A stretch of 64,000 bases of DNA from NCBI GenBank assembly GCA_028288705.1, contig JAQBNH010000011.1, positions 95,017-159,016 on the forward strand, given 5' to 3'. Positions 48,528 through 59,800 of the stretch are shown piece by piece. Position 1 is the first letter of the stretch. Each line of letters starts with the position of its first letter. Source of the stretch: Ferruginibacter sp. Its GTDB lineage: Bacteria; Bacteroidota; Bacteroidia; Chitinophagales; Chitinophagaceae. A program made the position numbers and the translations under genes. Below the pieces are notes generated by a model. It saw nothing but the letters and a program-made list of their open reading frames with translations, was not told the DNA's origin and searched no databases.

Positions 48528-51500
48528 ATGTTTTATAAAACAGGTAATAGTCAGAAAATAATCGGATGGTTTTTCTTTCTTCTATTTTATGTGCAATTGA
48601 TTTCACCGGTCTTTGCTAATCGTCGGACGTATAGCCGATACGATTATAATGAGAAAAGCATTCGACGAAATAGCATTGTAGCTGACCGGTTCGAGCAATA
48701 CAGCCCGCTTGATGAAGTGCCGTTCGCAAAAACGCAGGTAATTTCCGACAGCCCCGTACTGCAATCACTGCCGACGCCAAAAGTGACGCAGAATATGCAG
48801 GCTGAAGACGACGGTCCTGGTCCTTCGCAGCCGGAAACACAAAGCTTTCAATCTGTGAACACCAATAACATGGTTGACTTATTTTCCGGTGACTTTACAT
48901 ACAACATCCCCTTACTTGATGTAGGTGGTTATCCGGTAAGCCTGCACTATACAAGTGGAATAACAATGGACCAGGAAGCCAGTTGGGTAGGTCTTGGATG
49001 GAATATTAACCCGGGTACGATTAATCGAAACATGCGCGGCGTTCCAGACGATTTTAATGGGTCTGATAAGATCACGAAGCGCACTTCCATAAAAGCTAAT
49101 AAGACGATCGGAGTGACGGTGGGCGCTAATGCGGAATTGATCGGCAAGCCGATGAAAGTCAAAGGTAGGTCAGAAACGAGCAGTGATACCATGGGTCGGG
49201 CAGGAACAGCTGGATTTTCCATCGGGGTCTTTCACAACAATTATAACGGGTGGGGTGTTGAAACCGGAATTAATGCGGGAATAAATGCAGGTCGCGCATC
49301 AAAGGGTCCACTCAGTGCAGCCCTTTCGCTTTCCAACAATTCCCAGACAGGCCTGGATGCATCACCTTCATTCTCCTACCGACTATCGAAAGAAGCCGCA
49401 AAAACCCAGGGGTTTGTCACCATCGGGACCAATTATAATTCCCGTATCGGTATCCAGGCGCTACAAATGACGACACAGGTCCGTGCGCAGACAAACACAA
49501 AGTATATGGAAAAAGACGTTGAGAAGAACTTAACCTCATCCTTTGGCGGCGGCATTCCTTCAGGGATTTCCTTTGCCGTGCCTTCGTTTACGCCTACGAT
49601 CACGATGCCTTTTACTTCCCAGCAATACACCTTTACAGCAAAGATTGGTAGTGAAAAATGGGTATATCATAAAAATCTAAATGTACAAGGCAGCTTTTCG
49701 CAACAATACATTGAGGACAAGGATCGTCAAAAGGATCTGCCGGCCTATGGTTATTTATACTACCAGCAAGCTGGTGAGCAAGCAGATGCTTTGCTCGATT
49801 TTAACCGGGAAAAAGATGTGGCTTTTCGCGGAACCACACCCTCCATTGCTATCCCCACTTACACTTACGATCTTTATTCAATTAGCGGGGAAGGGACCGG
49901 CGGGATGTTTCGTCCTTACCGCGGAGATATCGGGATGATTTATGATCACGCGATGGCAACAAAAAGTAGTTCTGGAAAAATTTCATTAGATCTCGGCTTC
50001 GGCAGCAAATTCCATGGAGGGATAGATCTGAATAAGGTGTGGGCTTCCACTAATTCAGGAGCCTGGCGGGAAAACAACGTGATGAGCCAGTATATTGGTT
50101 TCAGAAACCAGGACTCACTCTATGAAAATGTATACTTTAAAAATCCGGGGGAAAAAGTAAGCGTAGATCAGAAATTTTATGATAAAATAGGCGATGATAA
50201 ATTAGTGCGCGTAGAACTAAGCCCGGTCTACAGCCAAAATTCAGCCGTGGTTAGTGCAGTCCGCAACCTGACGATGTTTAAAAACGCAAAGGCCATCGGG
50301 AAAGTTTCCCTTGACGGATCTGCTTATAAATCCAACCGGGACAAAAGAACGCAGGTGATCAGTTATCTCACTGCAGAAGAAGCATCGATGATTGCACAGG
50401 ACACGGCAATTAAATCTTACGGCATAAACCAATTCCCAAAAACATCCTGTGATAGTAATTTCCAGGTAATTAAAAGGGTGGGAGATATCAGGAAACCTCA
50501 TCACCTTTCGGAGATTTCTGTATTGAATGCAGACGGTCGTCGGTACGTTTATGGAATTCCTGCTTACAACATCGGGCAGGAGGATGTCAGTTTTGCCGTG
50601 AATAAAAAGACAGGAGTGGATGCCGATGGCTTAGTAAATTATGACATGGGAGTTGATAATTCCTATGACAATAACAAAGGGAAAGATAATTTTTATAACC
50701 AGGAAGCCATACCTGCTTACGCACATTCGTTTTTATTAAGTTCCATTGTTTCGCCCGATTATGTAGATATCAATAACGACGGTATCACAGAGGACGATAA
50801 TGGCGATGCCGTGAAGTTTAATTACTCCAGGATTTATGGTGGAGCAAATCCTTACAGGTGGCGTGCGCCTTTTAACCAGGGGCAGGCTTCTTATAACGAA
50901 GGGCTGAAGACTTATAGCCGCGATGACCGCGGAAGCTATGCTTATGGAGAAAAAGAGATCTGGTACCTTAATTCTATCGAATCTAAAACGATGATCAGCA
51001 CGTTCGTGCTGGAAACCGACACCGCTCGTCACGACTCCTATGGCGTATTAAATGATAACGGAGGGAGGTCAACTACCCAAAAACTGTATCGTCTGAAGGA
51101 AATAAATCTCTATTCCAAAGCAGATTATTTAAAGAACGGTGTAGCAGGTGCAAAGCCTGTAAAAACTGTGCACTTTGAATATTCGTACGAGTTGTGCCCG
51201 GGGGTGCCCTCCTCTGATAATACCGGTAAACTTACGCTCCGCCGGGTATGGTTTACTTACAATAAAAATCAGAAGGGCAAGCTTAATCCTTATACTTTCA
51301 ACTATACCTCTAAAGATCCGAGTTTTAATAATAAGTCTTACGATCGCTGGGGTAATTACAAGGACCCCGCTGGTAATCCCGGCTCAACAGGTAATACCCT
51401 CACAAATGGCGAGTACCCGTACACGTTACAGAAGGGGGTGAAAGATTGGGACAGTACCAAGGCTGCCCTCAATATTGCTCCATGGACACTCAATGAAATT

Positions 51501-54500
51501 AAATTGCCTTCCGGTGGTTTAATGAAAGTCAGTTATGAATCGGATGATTATGGGTACGTTCAAAACAGGCGCGCCATGCGTATGTTCAGCATCACAGGGA
51601 TGGGGCCGGATTCATCAGCAGCACTAAGAGGCGCATTGTACGATCCCGGGAAAAACCCCGTGGATTACAGGTACATTTTTGTTCGCTTGCCTGATGCAGT
51701 TTACAGTAAGGCAGAGTTCAAAGCCAGGTACCTGGAAGGCGTAACAAAATTATATTTCAAATTATTTGTAAAAGTACCTGATGACAAATGGGGTACTGGG
51801 TACGAACAAATACCTTGCTTTGCAGATATCGAGGACTACAACATTAAGTCCGGCTATGGAAACAAAATGGCCTGGATCAGGGTGGCAGCGTTAGAAGGGA
51901 AAAGCCCGATGGCCACCGCCGCTATACAGTTCCTGCGCCTCAATTTACCTGCTAAAGCCTTTCCATTTTCCGAGCCTGGTGATAATTTAAGTTTTAAACA
52001 GGCAGTGGGCATGATCACTTCTGCTGCGGCAAACTTTAAAAATGCGGTCAACAGTTTCGAATATCAAATGCGCAAAAAGGGCGTTTGTTATGAGTTTGAT
52101 ACAGCCAAGTCACTGGTGCGCCTGAACGCACCGGATTTTACAAAATTCGGCGGAGGGTTACGCGTAAAAAAAGTTGAAATTTTCGACAACTGGCAAAAGA
52201 TGACCACTCAAACAGAGTCGGTGTATGGGCAAACGTATACGTATAAAACCACGGCCCTGGTTAATAATGTACCAACGTTGATCAGCAGTGGTGTCAGTAC
52301 ATATGAACCAGCACTGGGGAAAGACGAAAATCCATTTTTTCAACCGATTGAATACGCGGAAAAGATGGCGAAAGCCGGGCCTACGGATTTCACTTATATA
52401 GAAGAACCACTGGGTGAATCACTTTTTCCTTCGCCTTCAGTTGGATATAGCAAAGTTGCTGTTCAAACCATAAACAGCACAAAAAAATCTGCCAACGGCG
52501 TAGAACTGTCAGAGTTTTATACAGCCAAAGATTTCCCGACGATTTTTGAAAATACGCCACTGGATGATGAAAGCAAAAAGACATTTGCCAATCCCCTCGG
52601 TAACTTTTTTAAGTTCGACGCAAAACGATATGTCACTTTATCACAAGGGTTTAAAGTAGAGCTGAATGATATGCATGGGAAAATGAAATCCCAGTCATCT
52701 TACGCCCAGACAAATTTAAAAGATCCGATCAGCTATACTTACAACTATTATAAATTAGATAATGCGAACGCGCTGAATAAACATCTTTCCTCCAAAGTAG
52801 CGTCGATTGATTCTGCAAATGGAAAGATCAACAGCGAGGCCCAAATGGGGAAAGAAGTAGAGGTCCTGATTGATGTGCGCGAACAGACATCCAAGACGAT
52901 CAGCGCCAGCATACAATTGAATATTGACCTGGCGAAAATTTTTCCGCCGATATTTTTTCCTTCATTCCCGAGCCTGCCCACGTTTGAGACCAATCGTTAC
53001 CGCTCCATTGCCGTGACAAAAGTGGTCAATCGCTATGGCATTCTCGATAGCGTCCTGCACATTGATAAAGGCAGTAAAATATCTACCGCAAATATGTTGT
53101 ACGATGGGGAAACCGGGAATGTGCTGTTGTCCAGGACACAAAATGAGTTTGACGATCCTGTTTACGCCTTTACGTATCCTGCATTTTGGGCTTACAACGG
53201 AATGGGAGCTGCCTATAAGAATACGGGCGCCATTTTTAAAAACCTGACGATCCTTAACGGACTAATGTTTTATAAAAATCAAACGCCCCTGGCACTTGGA
53301 AGATTTTTCGAAAGTGGGGACGAGATTTTGCTGCGTGGTAAGATCAGGCGAAAATCGGACCCTTTAAGTTGTATACCTGAAAATTTAAAAACATACCCGG
53401 ATTCTTCAGCCCGCATCTGGGCCGTAGATATGGCGAAAACAACCGGCGGTGCTACAGGGATTTATTTTATTGACAGGGACGGTGTGCCCGTAACTGCCCA
53501 GGCGAATTACATCCGGATCATTCGATCCGGGAAACGAAATATGCTCGGCGCATCTGTCGGGTCGATCACCAGTTTAAAAAATCCAATCCGTTCTGTTGGG
53601 GGAATCGACCGTTTGGTTTTTGATTCCACCGGGGGCGTAGTTGCAGCTGCTGCGGTGCAGTACAAGGATGTGTGGGCGGTAGACAGTACTACCTATCGCA
53701 AAGACACAGTCCTGCGCAAATACAGCCAGGTGCAGGAATCAATCGCAACGCTGTCAGGTATCGACGTATCAGGTGTTCTTGCGACGAACCGGTTCGCTTC
53801 GAAAAAGACATGCAGTATTTTTGACTATGCATTCCTCAACAATGCGCATGATTTTAGATCGTATTCCTATCGAAGTGATTCAGCATGCAATAGCCTTACA
53901 CAGCGCTATAAGTCTTCTGTAATTTTCAACAACTTCGACGGTATTATCCCTTACGGATCCGTGATTACTGGTGCTACCCTCACATTATCACCTCCTGTAA
54001 ATGCTGTTCAAATTTGGGGAGGGGCATTGTCAAACGCTGCTGTTATTGCCCGGCCATTAGGCTTAGCCATGCGTGATTACGTGGCACTTTACGGGGTTTC
54101 CGCAGATGTATTCAACAACACTAATGGGATGAGAATTGATGAAACAACGAAAATTATTGTTTCACCAACAGCCCCCCAGCATATACCTACAAATCAATAT
54201 TACTTTAACCCAGACGTCACATCGCTTGCACAGGGTATGCTGGATAATTATTACGGTTCGGGGCGGCGGAACCGGCCTTCGCTTGTTATTGATCAGCAGT
54301 ATCAAAACCTGGCCGGAGTGTTTCGAAATGAAATGACATTCGGGTTTGAAAACTGTGCAAGAAATAAACTTATCCCGGATTGTAAACCGTCGATGACGAT
54401 CCGTTACATTCCTGCCTGCGCCAACGGTAACACACCGGTGTACAGTACATATCCGTATCCCGGCTATTATTGCGCTTCGCAACCCGTGGACACATCTATC

Positions 54501-56102
54501 TGTGTGCCGAACATTAATGATACAACTACGAATCCTTATCGCTGGGGCATCTGGGGTAACTGGCGGAGTGACAGAAGTTATGCTTATTACAATGCACGCA
54601 AACAAGCTGATCCGAATGTGGCTACCAATATCCGGACCGATGGAGAAATAGCTGGCTTCATGCCTTATTGGAATTTCGAAAGCACATCTGTTTCCGCTTC
54701 GCAGGACAGCAGCCGCTGGGTCTGGAACAGTGAAATAAACTATGTGAACAGCAAGGGCCTCGAGTTACAAAATCGGGACGCACTTAACCGTTTTAATTCA
54801 GCGCAATACGGTTACAACCAGACTTTACCAGTAGCAGTCGGACAAAACAGCCGATACAGGGAAATGATGTTTGATGGTTTCGAAGACTATAACTACCGAA
54901 CGGATACCTGTAAATCCTGTCCGCCTAACAGGTTTGTCAATATGCTTGGCAACGGGGCGCTTGTAGATAGCGTTAGCCATACCGGAATTTACAGTTTGCG
55001 GGTGGCCGGCGGTCAGTCAAATGATGTCAGCGTCCCTGTCGTGCCTGACAGTACGACCAATCTATCGATGGCGATCAATAGCAATATTTCTATTGCTCAA
55101 ACCAATATTCCCATCATTAACGGTACGGGCACCGGGCTGAATGCGCTATACCAGTATGATACTTTTAAATTAAACAGGATAGATCCAGCCATTGATTTTC
55201 GATGGGGGACCGGAAATATATTCAGTACTTATCGAGACTATGTAAGTGTCAAATGGTCAGGATGGATACAGCCGAAGTTTTCTGAATACTATACATTTTA
55301 CGGATCAGCAGATGACAGGATGGTTGTCAGGGTAAATGGGGTACGGATATCTGATTCTACTATTTTGGAATCTAACTGGTGCATTGGCATACCCTTGAGG
55401 CGGATCTTTTTAACGGCAGGTCAGCTATATACCATTTCCGTTGAATTCCAGGAAGAAGCGGGTGTAGCGTTTGCGAACTTGGAATGGGAAAGCCCATCGC
55501 AGGTACGGCAGGTTGTACCCCGGAGTCAACTGTATCCAACTAATAATGCGTCGGGCAGTATAACAAATGTCTTTATCCCTTGTATAAAATTAAATAACCT
55601 GCAACCGTCAAAAGTGTCGCTGAAGAGGTTTTCTCCCATCCAGGGGACAAGCATCATTGTCGGTGCCTGGGTACGGGAAAAAGGAAATGCTGCCGATACC
55701 GTCACCAGTTATCGTAACACACAATTACAACTAGTATTTAACAACGGCAGCACGATAACGCTTCTGCCGAAAGGGAATATCATTGAAGGCTGGCAGCGGA
55801 TTGAGGAACAAGTGAGCGTGCCTGCAAATGCGACTTCGGTACAAATAAGGCTGATGTCGACTAATGGCTCAGTACCGGTGTTTTTTGATGACGTACGGAT
55901 ACATCCTTTCAATAGCAACCTGAAGTCTTTTGTATATCACCCGGTCAACATCCGCCTCATGGCAGAACTGGACGACAATAACTACGCGAGCTTTTATGAA
56001 TACGACGATGATGGAACGCTTGTGCGGGTTAAAAAAGAAACCGAAAAAGGTATCAAAACAATTAAAGAAACCAGGAGTGCGCTCTTGAAGGAGCAGGAAT
56101 AA
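48528..56102 (+). CDS. Giant (2524 aa) Rhs-associated secreted protein with PA14 domain
   Basis: NMVDLFSGDFTYNIPLLDVGGYPVSLHYTSGITMDQEASWVGLGWNINPGTINR; PA14-like YVSVKWSGWIQPKFSEYYTFYGSADDRMVVRVNGVRI near 55.2-55.5 kb. Confidence 0.85.
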   Translation: MFYKTGNSQKIIGWFFFLLFYVQLISPVFANRRTYSRYDYNEKSIRRNSIVADRFEQYSPLDEVPFAKTQVISDSPVLQSLPTPKVTQNMQAEDDGPGPSQPETQSFQSVNTNNMVDLFSGDFTYNIPLLDVGGYPVSLHYTSGITMDQEASWVGLGWNINPGTINRNMRGVPDDFNGSDKITKRTSIKANKTIGVTVGANAELIGKPMKVKGRSETSSDTMGRAGTAGFSIGVFHNNYNGWGVETGINAGINAGRASKGPLSAALSLSNNSQTGLDASPSFSYRLSKEAAKTQGFVTIGTNYNSRIGIQALQMTTQVRAQTNTKYMEKDVEKNLTSSFGGGIPSGISFAVPSFTPTITMPFTSQQYTFTAKIGSEKWVYHKNLNVQGSFSQQYIEDKDRQKDLPAYGYLYYQQAGEQADALLDFNREKDVAFRGTTPSIAIPTYTYDLYSISGEGTGGMFRPYRGDIGMIYDHAMATKSSSGKISLDLGFGSKFHGGIDLNKVWASTNSGAWRENNVMSQYIGFRNQDSLYENVYFKNPGEKVSVDQKFYDKIGDDKLVRVELSPVYSQNSAVVSAVRNLTMFKNAKAIGKVSLDGSAYKSNRDKRTQVISYLTAEEASMIAQDTAIKSYGINQFPKTSCDSNFQVIKRVGDIRKPHHLSEISVLNADGRRYVYGIPAYNIGQEDVSFAVNKKTGVDADGLVNYDMGVDNSYDNNKGKDNFYNQEAIPAYAHSFLLSSIVSPDYVDINNDGITEDDNGDAVKFNYSRIYGGANPYRWRAPFNQGQASYNEGLKTYSRDDRGSYAYGEKEIWYLNSIESKTMISTFVLETDTARHDSYGVLNDNGGRSTTQKLYRLKEINLYSKADYLKNGVAGAKPVKTVHFEYSYELCPGVPSSDNTGKLTLRRVWFTYNKNQKGKLNPYTFNYTSKDPSFNNKSYDRWGNYKDPAGNPGSTGNTLTNGEYPYTLQKGVKDWDSTKAALNIAPWTLNEIKLPSGGLMKVSYESDDYGYVQNRRAMRMFSITGMGPDSSAALRGALYDPGKNPVDYRYIFVRLPDAVYSKAEFKARYLEGVTKLYFKLFVKVPDDKWGTGYEQIPCFADIEDYNIKSGYGNKMAWIRVAALEGKSPMATAAIQFLRLNLPAKAFPFSEPGDNLSFKQAVGMITSAAANFKNAVNSFEYQMRKKGVCYEFDTAKSLVRLNAPDFTKFGGGLRVKKVEIFDNWQKMTTQTESVYGQTYTYKTTALVNNVPTLISSGVSTYEPALGKDENPFFQPIEYAEKMAKAGPTDFTYIEEPLGESLFPSPSVGYSKVAVQTINSTKKSANGVELSEFYTAKDFPTIFENTPLDDESKKTFANPLGNFFKFDAKRYVTLSQGFKVELNDMHGKMKSQSSYAQTNLKDPISYTYNYYKLDNANALNKHLSSKVASIDSANGKINSEAQMGKEVEVLIDVREQTSKTISASIQLNIDLAKIFPPIFFPSFPSLPTFETNRYRSIAVTKVVNRYGILDSVLHIDKGSKISTANMLYDGETGNVLLSRTQNEFDDPVYAFTYPAFWAYNGMGAAYKNTGAIFKNLTILNGLMFYKNQTPLALGRFFESGDEILLRGKIRRKSDPLSCIPENLKTYPDSSARIWAVDMAKTTGGATGIYFIDRDGVPVTAQANYIRIIRSGKRNMLGASVGSITSLKNPIRSVGGIDRLVFDSTGGVVAAAAVQYKDVWAVDSTTYRKDTVLRKYSQVQESIATLSGIDVSGVLATNRFASKKTCSIFDYAFLNNAHDFRSYSYRSDSACNSLTQRYKSSVIFNNFDGIIPYGSVITGATLTLSPPVNAVQIWGGALSNAAVIARPLGLAMRDYVALYGVSADVFNNTNGMRIDETTKIIVSPTAPQHIPTNQYYFNPDVTSLAQGMLDNYYGSGRRNRPSLVIDQQYQNLAGVFRNEMTFGFENCARNKLIPDCKPSMTIRYIPACANGNTPVYSTYPYPGYYCASQPVDTSICVPNINDTTTNPYRWGIWGNWRSDRSYAYYNARKQADPNVATNIRTDGEIAGFMPYWNFESTSVSASQDSSRWVWNSEINYVNSKGLELQNRDALNRFNSAQYGYNQTLPVAVGQNSRYREMMFDGFEDYNYRTDTCKSCPPNRFVNMLGNGALVDSVSHTGIYSLRVAGGQSNDVSVPVVPDSTTNLSMAINSNISIAQTNIPIINGTGTGLNALYQYDTFKLNRIDPAIDFRWGTGNIFSTYRDYVSVKWSGWIQPKFSEYYTFYGSADDRMVVRVNGVRISDSTILESNWCIGIPLRRIFLTAGQLYTISVEFQEEAGVAFANLEWESPSQVRQVVPRSQLYPTNNASGSITNVFIPCIKLNNLQPSKVSLKRFSPIQGTSIIVGAWVREKGNAADTVTSYRNTQLQLVFNNGSTITLLPKGNIIEGWQRIEEQVSVPANATSVQIRLMSTNGSVPVFFDDVRIHPFNSNLKSFVYHPVNIRLMAELDDNNYASFYEYDDDGTLVRVKKETEKGIKTIKETRSALLKEQE

Positions 56103-56123
56103 TTCAATTTTAATATCATTATC

Positions 56124-56852
56124 ATGAGACAGTTTTTTAAAATAATTTTCATGCTCATTATCACGCTTGTAAGGGGATATGATGCAGACTGCCAGCGTGC
56201 ATACGACACGACCTCGGCCAATATTATAGCTGAAATGGCTGACCTAAGCCGACAGCTCCGAGATACAGCTCATGTCAGTTTTGACGTGCACTATGAAATG
56301 CAGGATATCGACACTGTAACAACCAATGCTGTAATGGATGGCTCCATGCAGGTAAGTGGCGAAAATTTCCGGATGTGGATAGATAGTATTGAAACCATCC
56401 AGAACGGCCAGTACCTGTTTACAGTGTATCATAAGGACAGCCTCGTCGTGGTACAGCATCCAAACCCAATTGCCCGCCAGTTACTGCAGGTTGACGTGCT
56501 GGATCCGCTGGTTCAAAAAATGGTGCTGGGCGATTTGAAAGCAGTAGATTCTGCTGGCTACCGGAAAATTATCCTTGGCTTTGATGTAACTGCCCAATAT
56601 ATTTTTTATGAGATGGTGTATGATCCTGCCACTAAAAGACCATTGTATATCCGGTACGCTGTGCGCAAGGACGTTGAGTTGGAAACAGATAAGCGGGTGA
56701 ATGTCTACATAAAATTCAGCAACTACCAGGTCAATAGTTTTAAGGACGATATTTTTATCAGCAAACCTTATATCACTGTTCAAAACAGCGAAAATATTTC
56801 GACAGGCGTAAAAACAGCTAATTACCAGGTGGTAAACCTGATGGAAGAATAG
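56124..56852 (+). CDS. Hypothetical secreted protein of the Rhs locus
   Basis: 242 aa ORF between the giant and RHS genes. Confidence 0.6.
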   Translation: MRQFFKIIFMLIITLVRGYDADCQRAYDTTSANIIAEMADLSRQLRDTAHVSFDVHYEMQDIDTVTTNAVMDGSMQVSGENFRMWIDSIETIQNGQYLFTVYHKDSLVVVQHPNPIARQLLQVDVLDPLVQKMVLGDLKAVDSAGYRKIILGFDVTAQYIFYEMVYDPATKRPLYIRYAVRKDVELETDKRVNVYIKFSNYQVNSFKDDIFISKPYITVQNSENISTGVKTANYQVVNLMEE

Positions 56853-56898
56853 AGCGGAGTTGATGGTCCCTCGCTTTTATTTAAATAAAAAAAACGAA

Positions 56899-59800
56899 AT
56901 GAAACTTACGGCAAAGCTGGCAAAAATAATCCTGTTATTGGTGAGTATCCAATATGTAACAGTGGGCAGAGCGTTCGCAACTGATGAAAAATATGCGGCC
57001 ATTCCTCTTACGGGTACTAATAACCAGATACAAAAGGATTCCAGCAATTACGTCCAGGACACTGTCTTCTTCAACATGGCATTGCGGCCTACGCAAACGA
57101 CCTACAGTGTAAAAAACCTGGTAACGTTTAAGATCAACGAGTTTTCAAATATCGCTTTACCGGATACGTTTAAAGTCACCATCAGCTTCAAAGTATACTT
57201 TACCAAACTTGTTTCGGGAACCGAAGTGCAGGATTCATCTGCTTTACAAACCATTTTTGTAGAGTACAATAAATTCAGGAATTACCAAAATAAAGCATTG
57301 TACAGTTTTGAAGGAGGGTACAGTGCGCGCGTAAAAATATTATCGGTTACTTCCGTCTCCTCATCCGGCACATTCAGTAGCTACAAAAACGCACTGATGC
57401 TGGAAAACCAGATCACGGTAACAAGAGAGTATGCGTTCAATCCCCTGACAGATTATGTAGCCTCCGTCTCGGGTACCCCTGGTTCACAACTACAGGCATG
57501 CGACGCCTCCGGCGAGTATGTTGTTAGCTGGGGCAAACTTCGTGTTGCCAATGAATATGATCTGGAATGGACTTACCTGGATTCCGTTGCTCTGATCAAT
57601 TACTATGTTCCTAATACCTCAACATTAGATGCCCGAAAAGTATTTCAAAACAACGCCTCACGGGTAAGCATTACCAATGAGTCCTATGCGATCCCATTAT
57701 TGTATGACAATAAAGGCGTACTATTTTTTCGGGTGCGCCCTGTGGTCCTTCGCCCTGGCGGGCAACGGCTGGAAGGGAACTGGAGTAGTAATTACACAAA
57801 CGGCATGGGGGTGTACGGTTTTGCAGGCCATGAAATAAAATTGAACTGGCAGGCGAGTACAAGTTTTGCGGAGGAAGGCAAACGGAAGTCTGTGGTGCAA
57901 TATTTTGATGGCAGCCTCCGTAACAGGCAAACTGTAACAAAAGACAACAGTAATTGTAAAACCATCGTCGCGGAAACGCTTTATGATTACCAGGGCAGGC
58001 CTGCCATCCAGGTGCTTCCCACTCCAACGCTTAGCAGCCTGATTGGCTACACGCCCAATTTCAACAGGGACGTCAATGGCGCAAATTACGATAAGTCGAT
58101 CTTCGACGGGGACACGAGTGCAATCCTGTCCAGTTGCAATGCCCTTTTACCTGGCATGGGCAATACCGTATCAGGAGCTTCACGCTATTATTCAACAAAT
58201 AATGAAGTAAATGTTTATACGGCAGGATCTATCCGGTACATACCCAGCGCCAAATTATATCCATTTGCAGAAACGAGGTATACGCCAGATAATACAGGCA
58301 GAATTGCGATGCAGGGTGGGGTAGGGAAGGAATTTCAGATCAATCAAATCACGAACAGTTTTACCCACGAGACGAAATATTTTTATGGCAGTGCGGACCC
58401 GGAAGAACTGGATGCATTATTCGGAACAGAGGTAGGAAATGCCAGCCACTATTCTAAAAATATGGTGAAGGATGCCAACGGCCAGTACAGTGTGAGTTAC
58501 ACAGACATGCATGGCAGAACCATCGCGACAGCTTTGGCAGGGAAGCCCGAGAGTAAAATGGATACCCTCAGCAGCAGCAATACAAAACTGATCGTGAAAA
58601 AGTTATTGGATACCACCAATAACCTGGTTACCGGCAGGTCAATCGTTTCCAGCAAGGCATTGATTGTTACAAGTTCGGGAATGCACCGGTTCCAATATTC
58701 ATTGACGCCGGATAAGATAAGCGTCCAAACCTGCGACAGTGCAACAATTTGCTACGATTGCCTGTACGACCTTGACATTACGATCAGTAATGATTGCAGT
58801 AACCCGGCTGCCGGACCGATAACGATTCGCAGGACAAACCTTAGGGCTGACGGAATAATGGACACGACTTGTGGCGGACCTGCAAAAACTTTTCCTGGCG
58901 TTGATACCAGTGTATACCTTACTCCCGGCAGCTACATGATTTCTAAAACGCTGACGATTAGTCCGAAGGGCCTGGACAAATACAACGAAATATTTTTAAG
59001 AAGAAATACCTGCAAAACACTGCAGCAGATCATCCAGGAACAACAACAGATTTTTCTCGCCCAGGTGCAATGTCACCCGACCTGCCAATCGTGCACGGAC
59101 AGCCTGGGTACCCTGGAAAGCTATGTGGCCAGGTATTACCTGCGAAACAATATTCCGGTTTCAGACACAGGCTCTTTCAGGGACCAGGCTGTACTGGCAT
59201 ATAGTATGGAAAAGGCGTCCTGTGATGACCTTTGTAGCAGCACAGGGTTGCATACAAGTGCAAGGGAGCAGATGCTGGCTGATATGACTGCGCCTTACGG
59301 TCAATATGCAGAAATTGATAGTGCTTATGACCCGCATAATATTTTCTACAGCAACGCTGTAACAGGTTTGCCAAGATTTAAGTTATTGGTTGGAGGAGAC
59401 TTTTACAAGGATGCTTTCGGGCGCCCGGATTCGATTGTAAATTCGGCAGGTCAAAGAGTGCCACCTACCGATGTATCGATTACGAAAGAAGATTTTATTA
59501 ATAATTTTAAAGCATCCTGGGCGACTACATTGCTGCCCCTGCATCCTGAATACTGTTTCCTGCAAAAAGCAGAATCATATGCAGCCAGTTATACCTGGGA
59601 TGAACGCTTTGAAAAAGTGGACAGCTATGCCCAGGCTGTAGACAGCGGCTTCTTAAACCCCTCCAATTTCACTGGCCTGCCGTCCCGCCCGATCTTTAAT
59701 AGCGCTACAACAACACACCGCGACCCGATGTTTACATCACTGGCAACAGGATCAGCGGCAGCTTTTAAAGATTCACTTTTCCAGTATGTGAATACGGGAT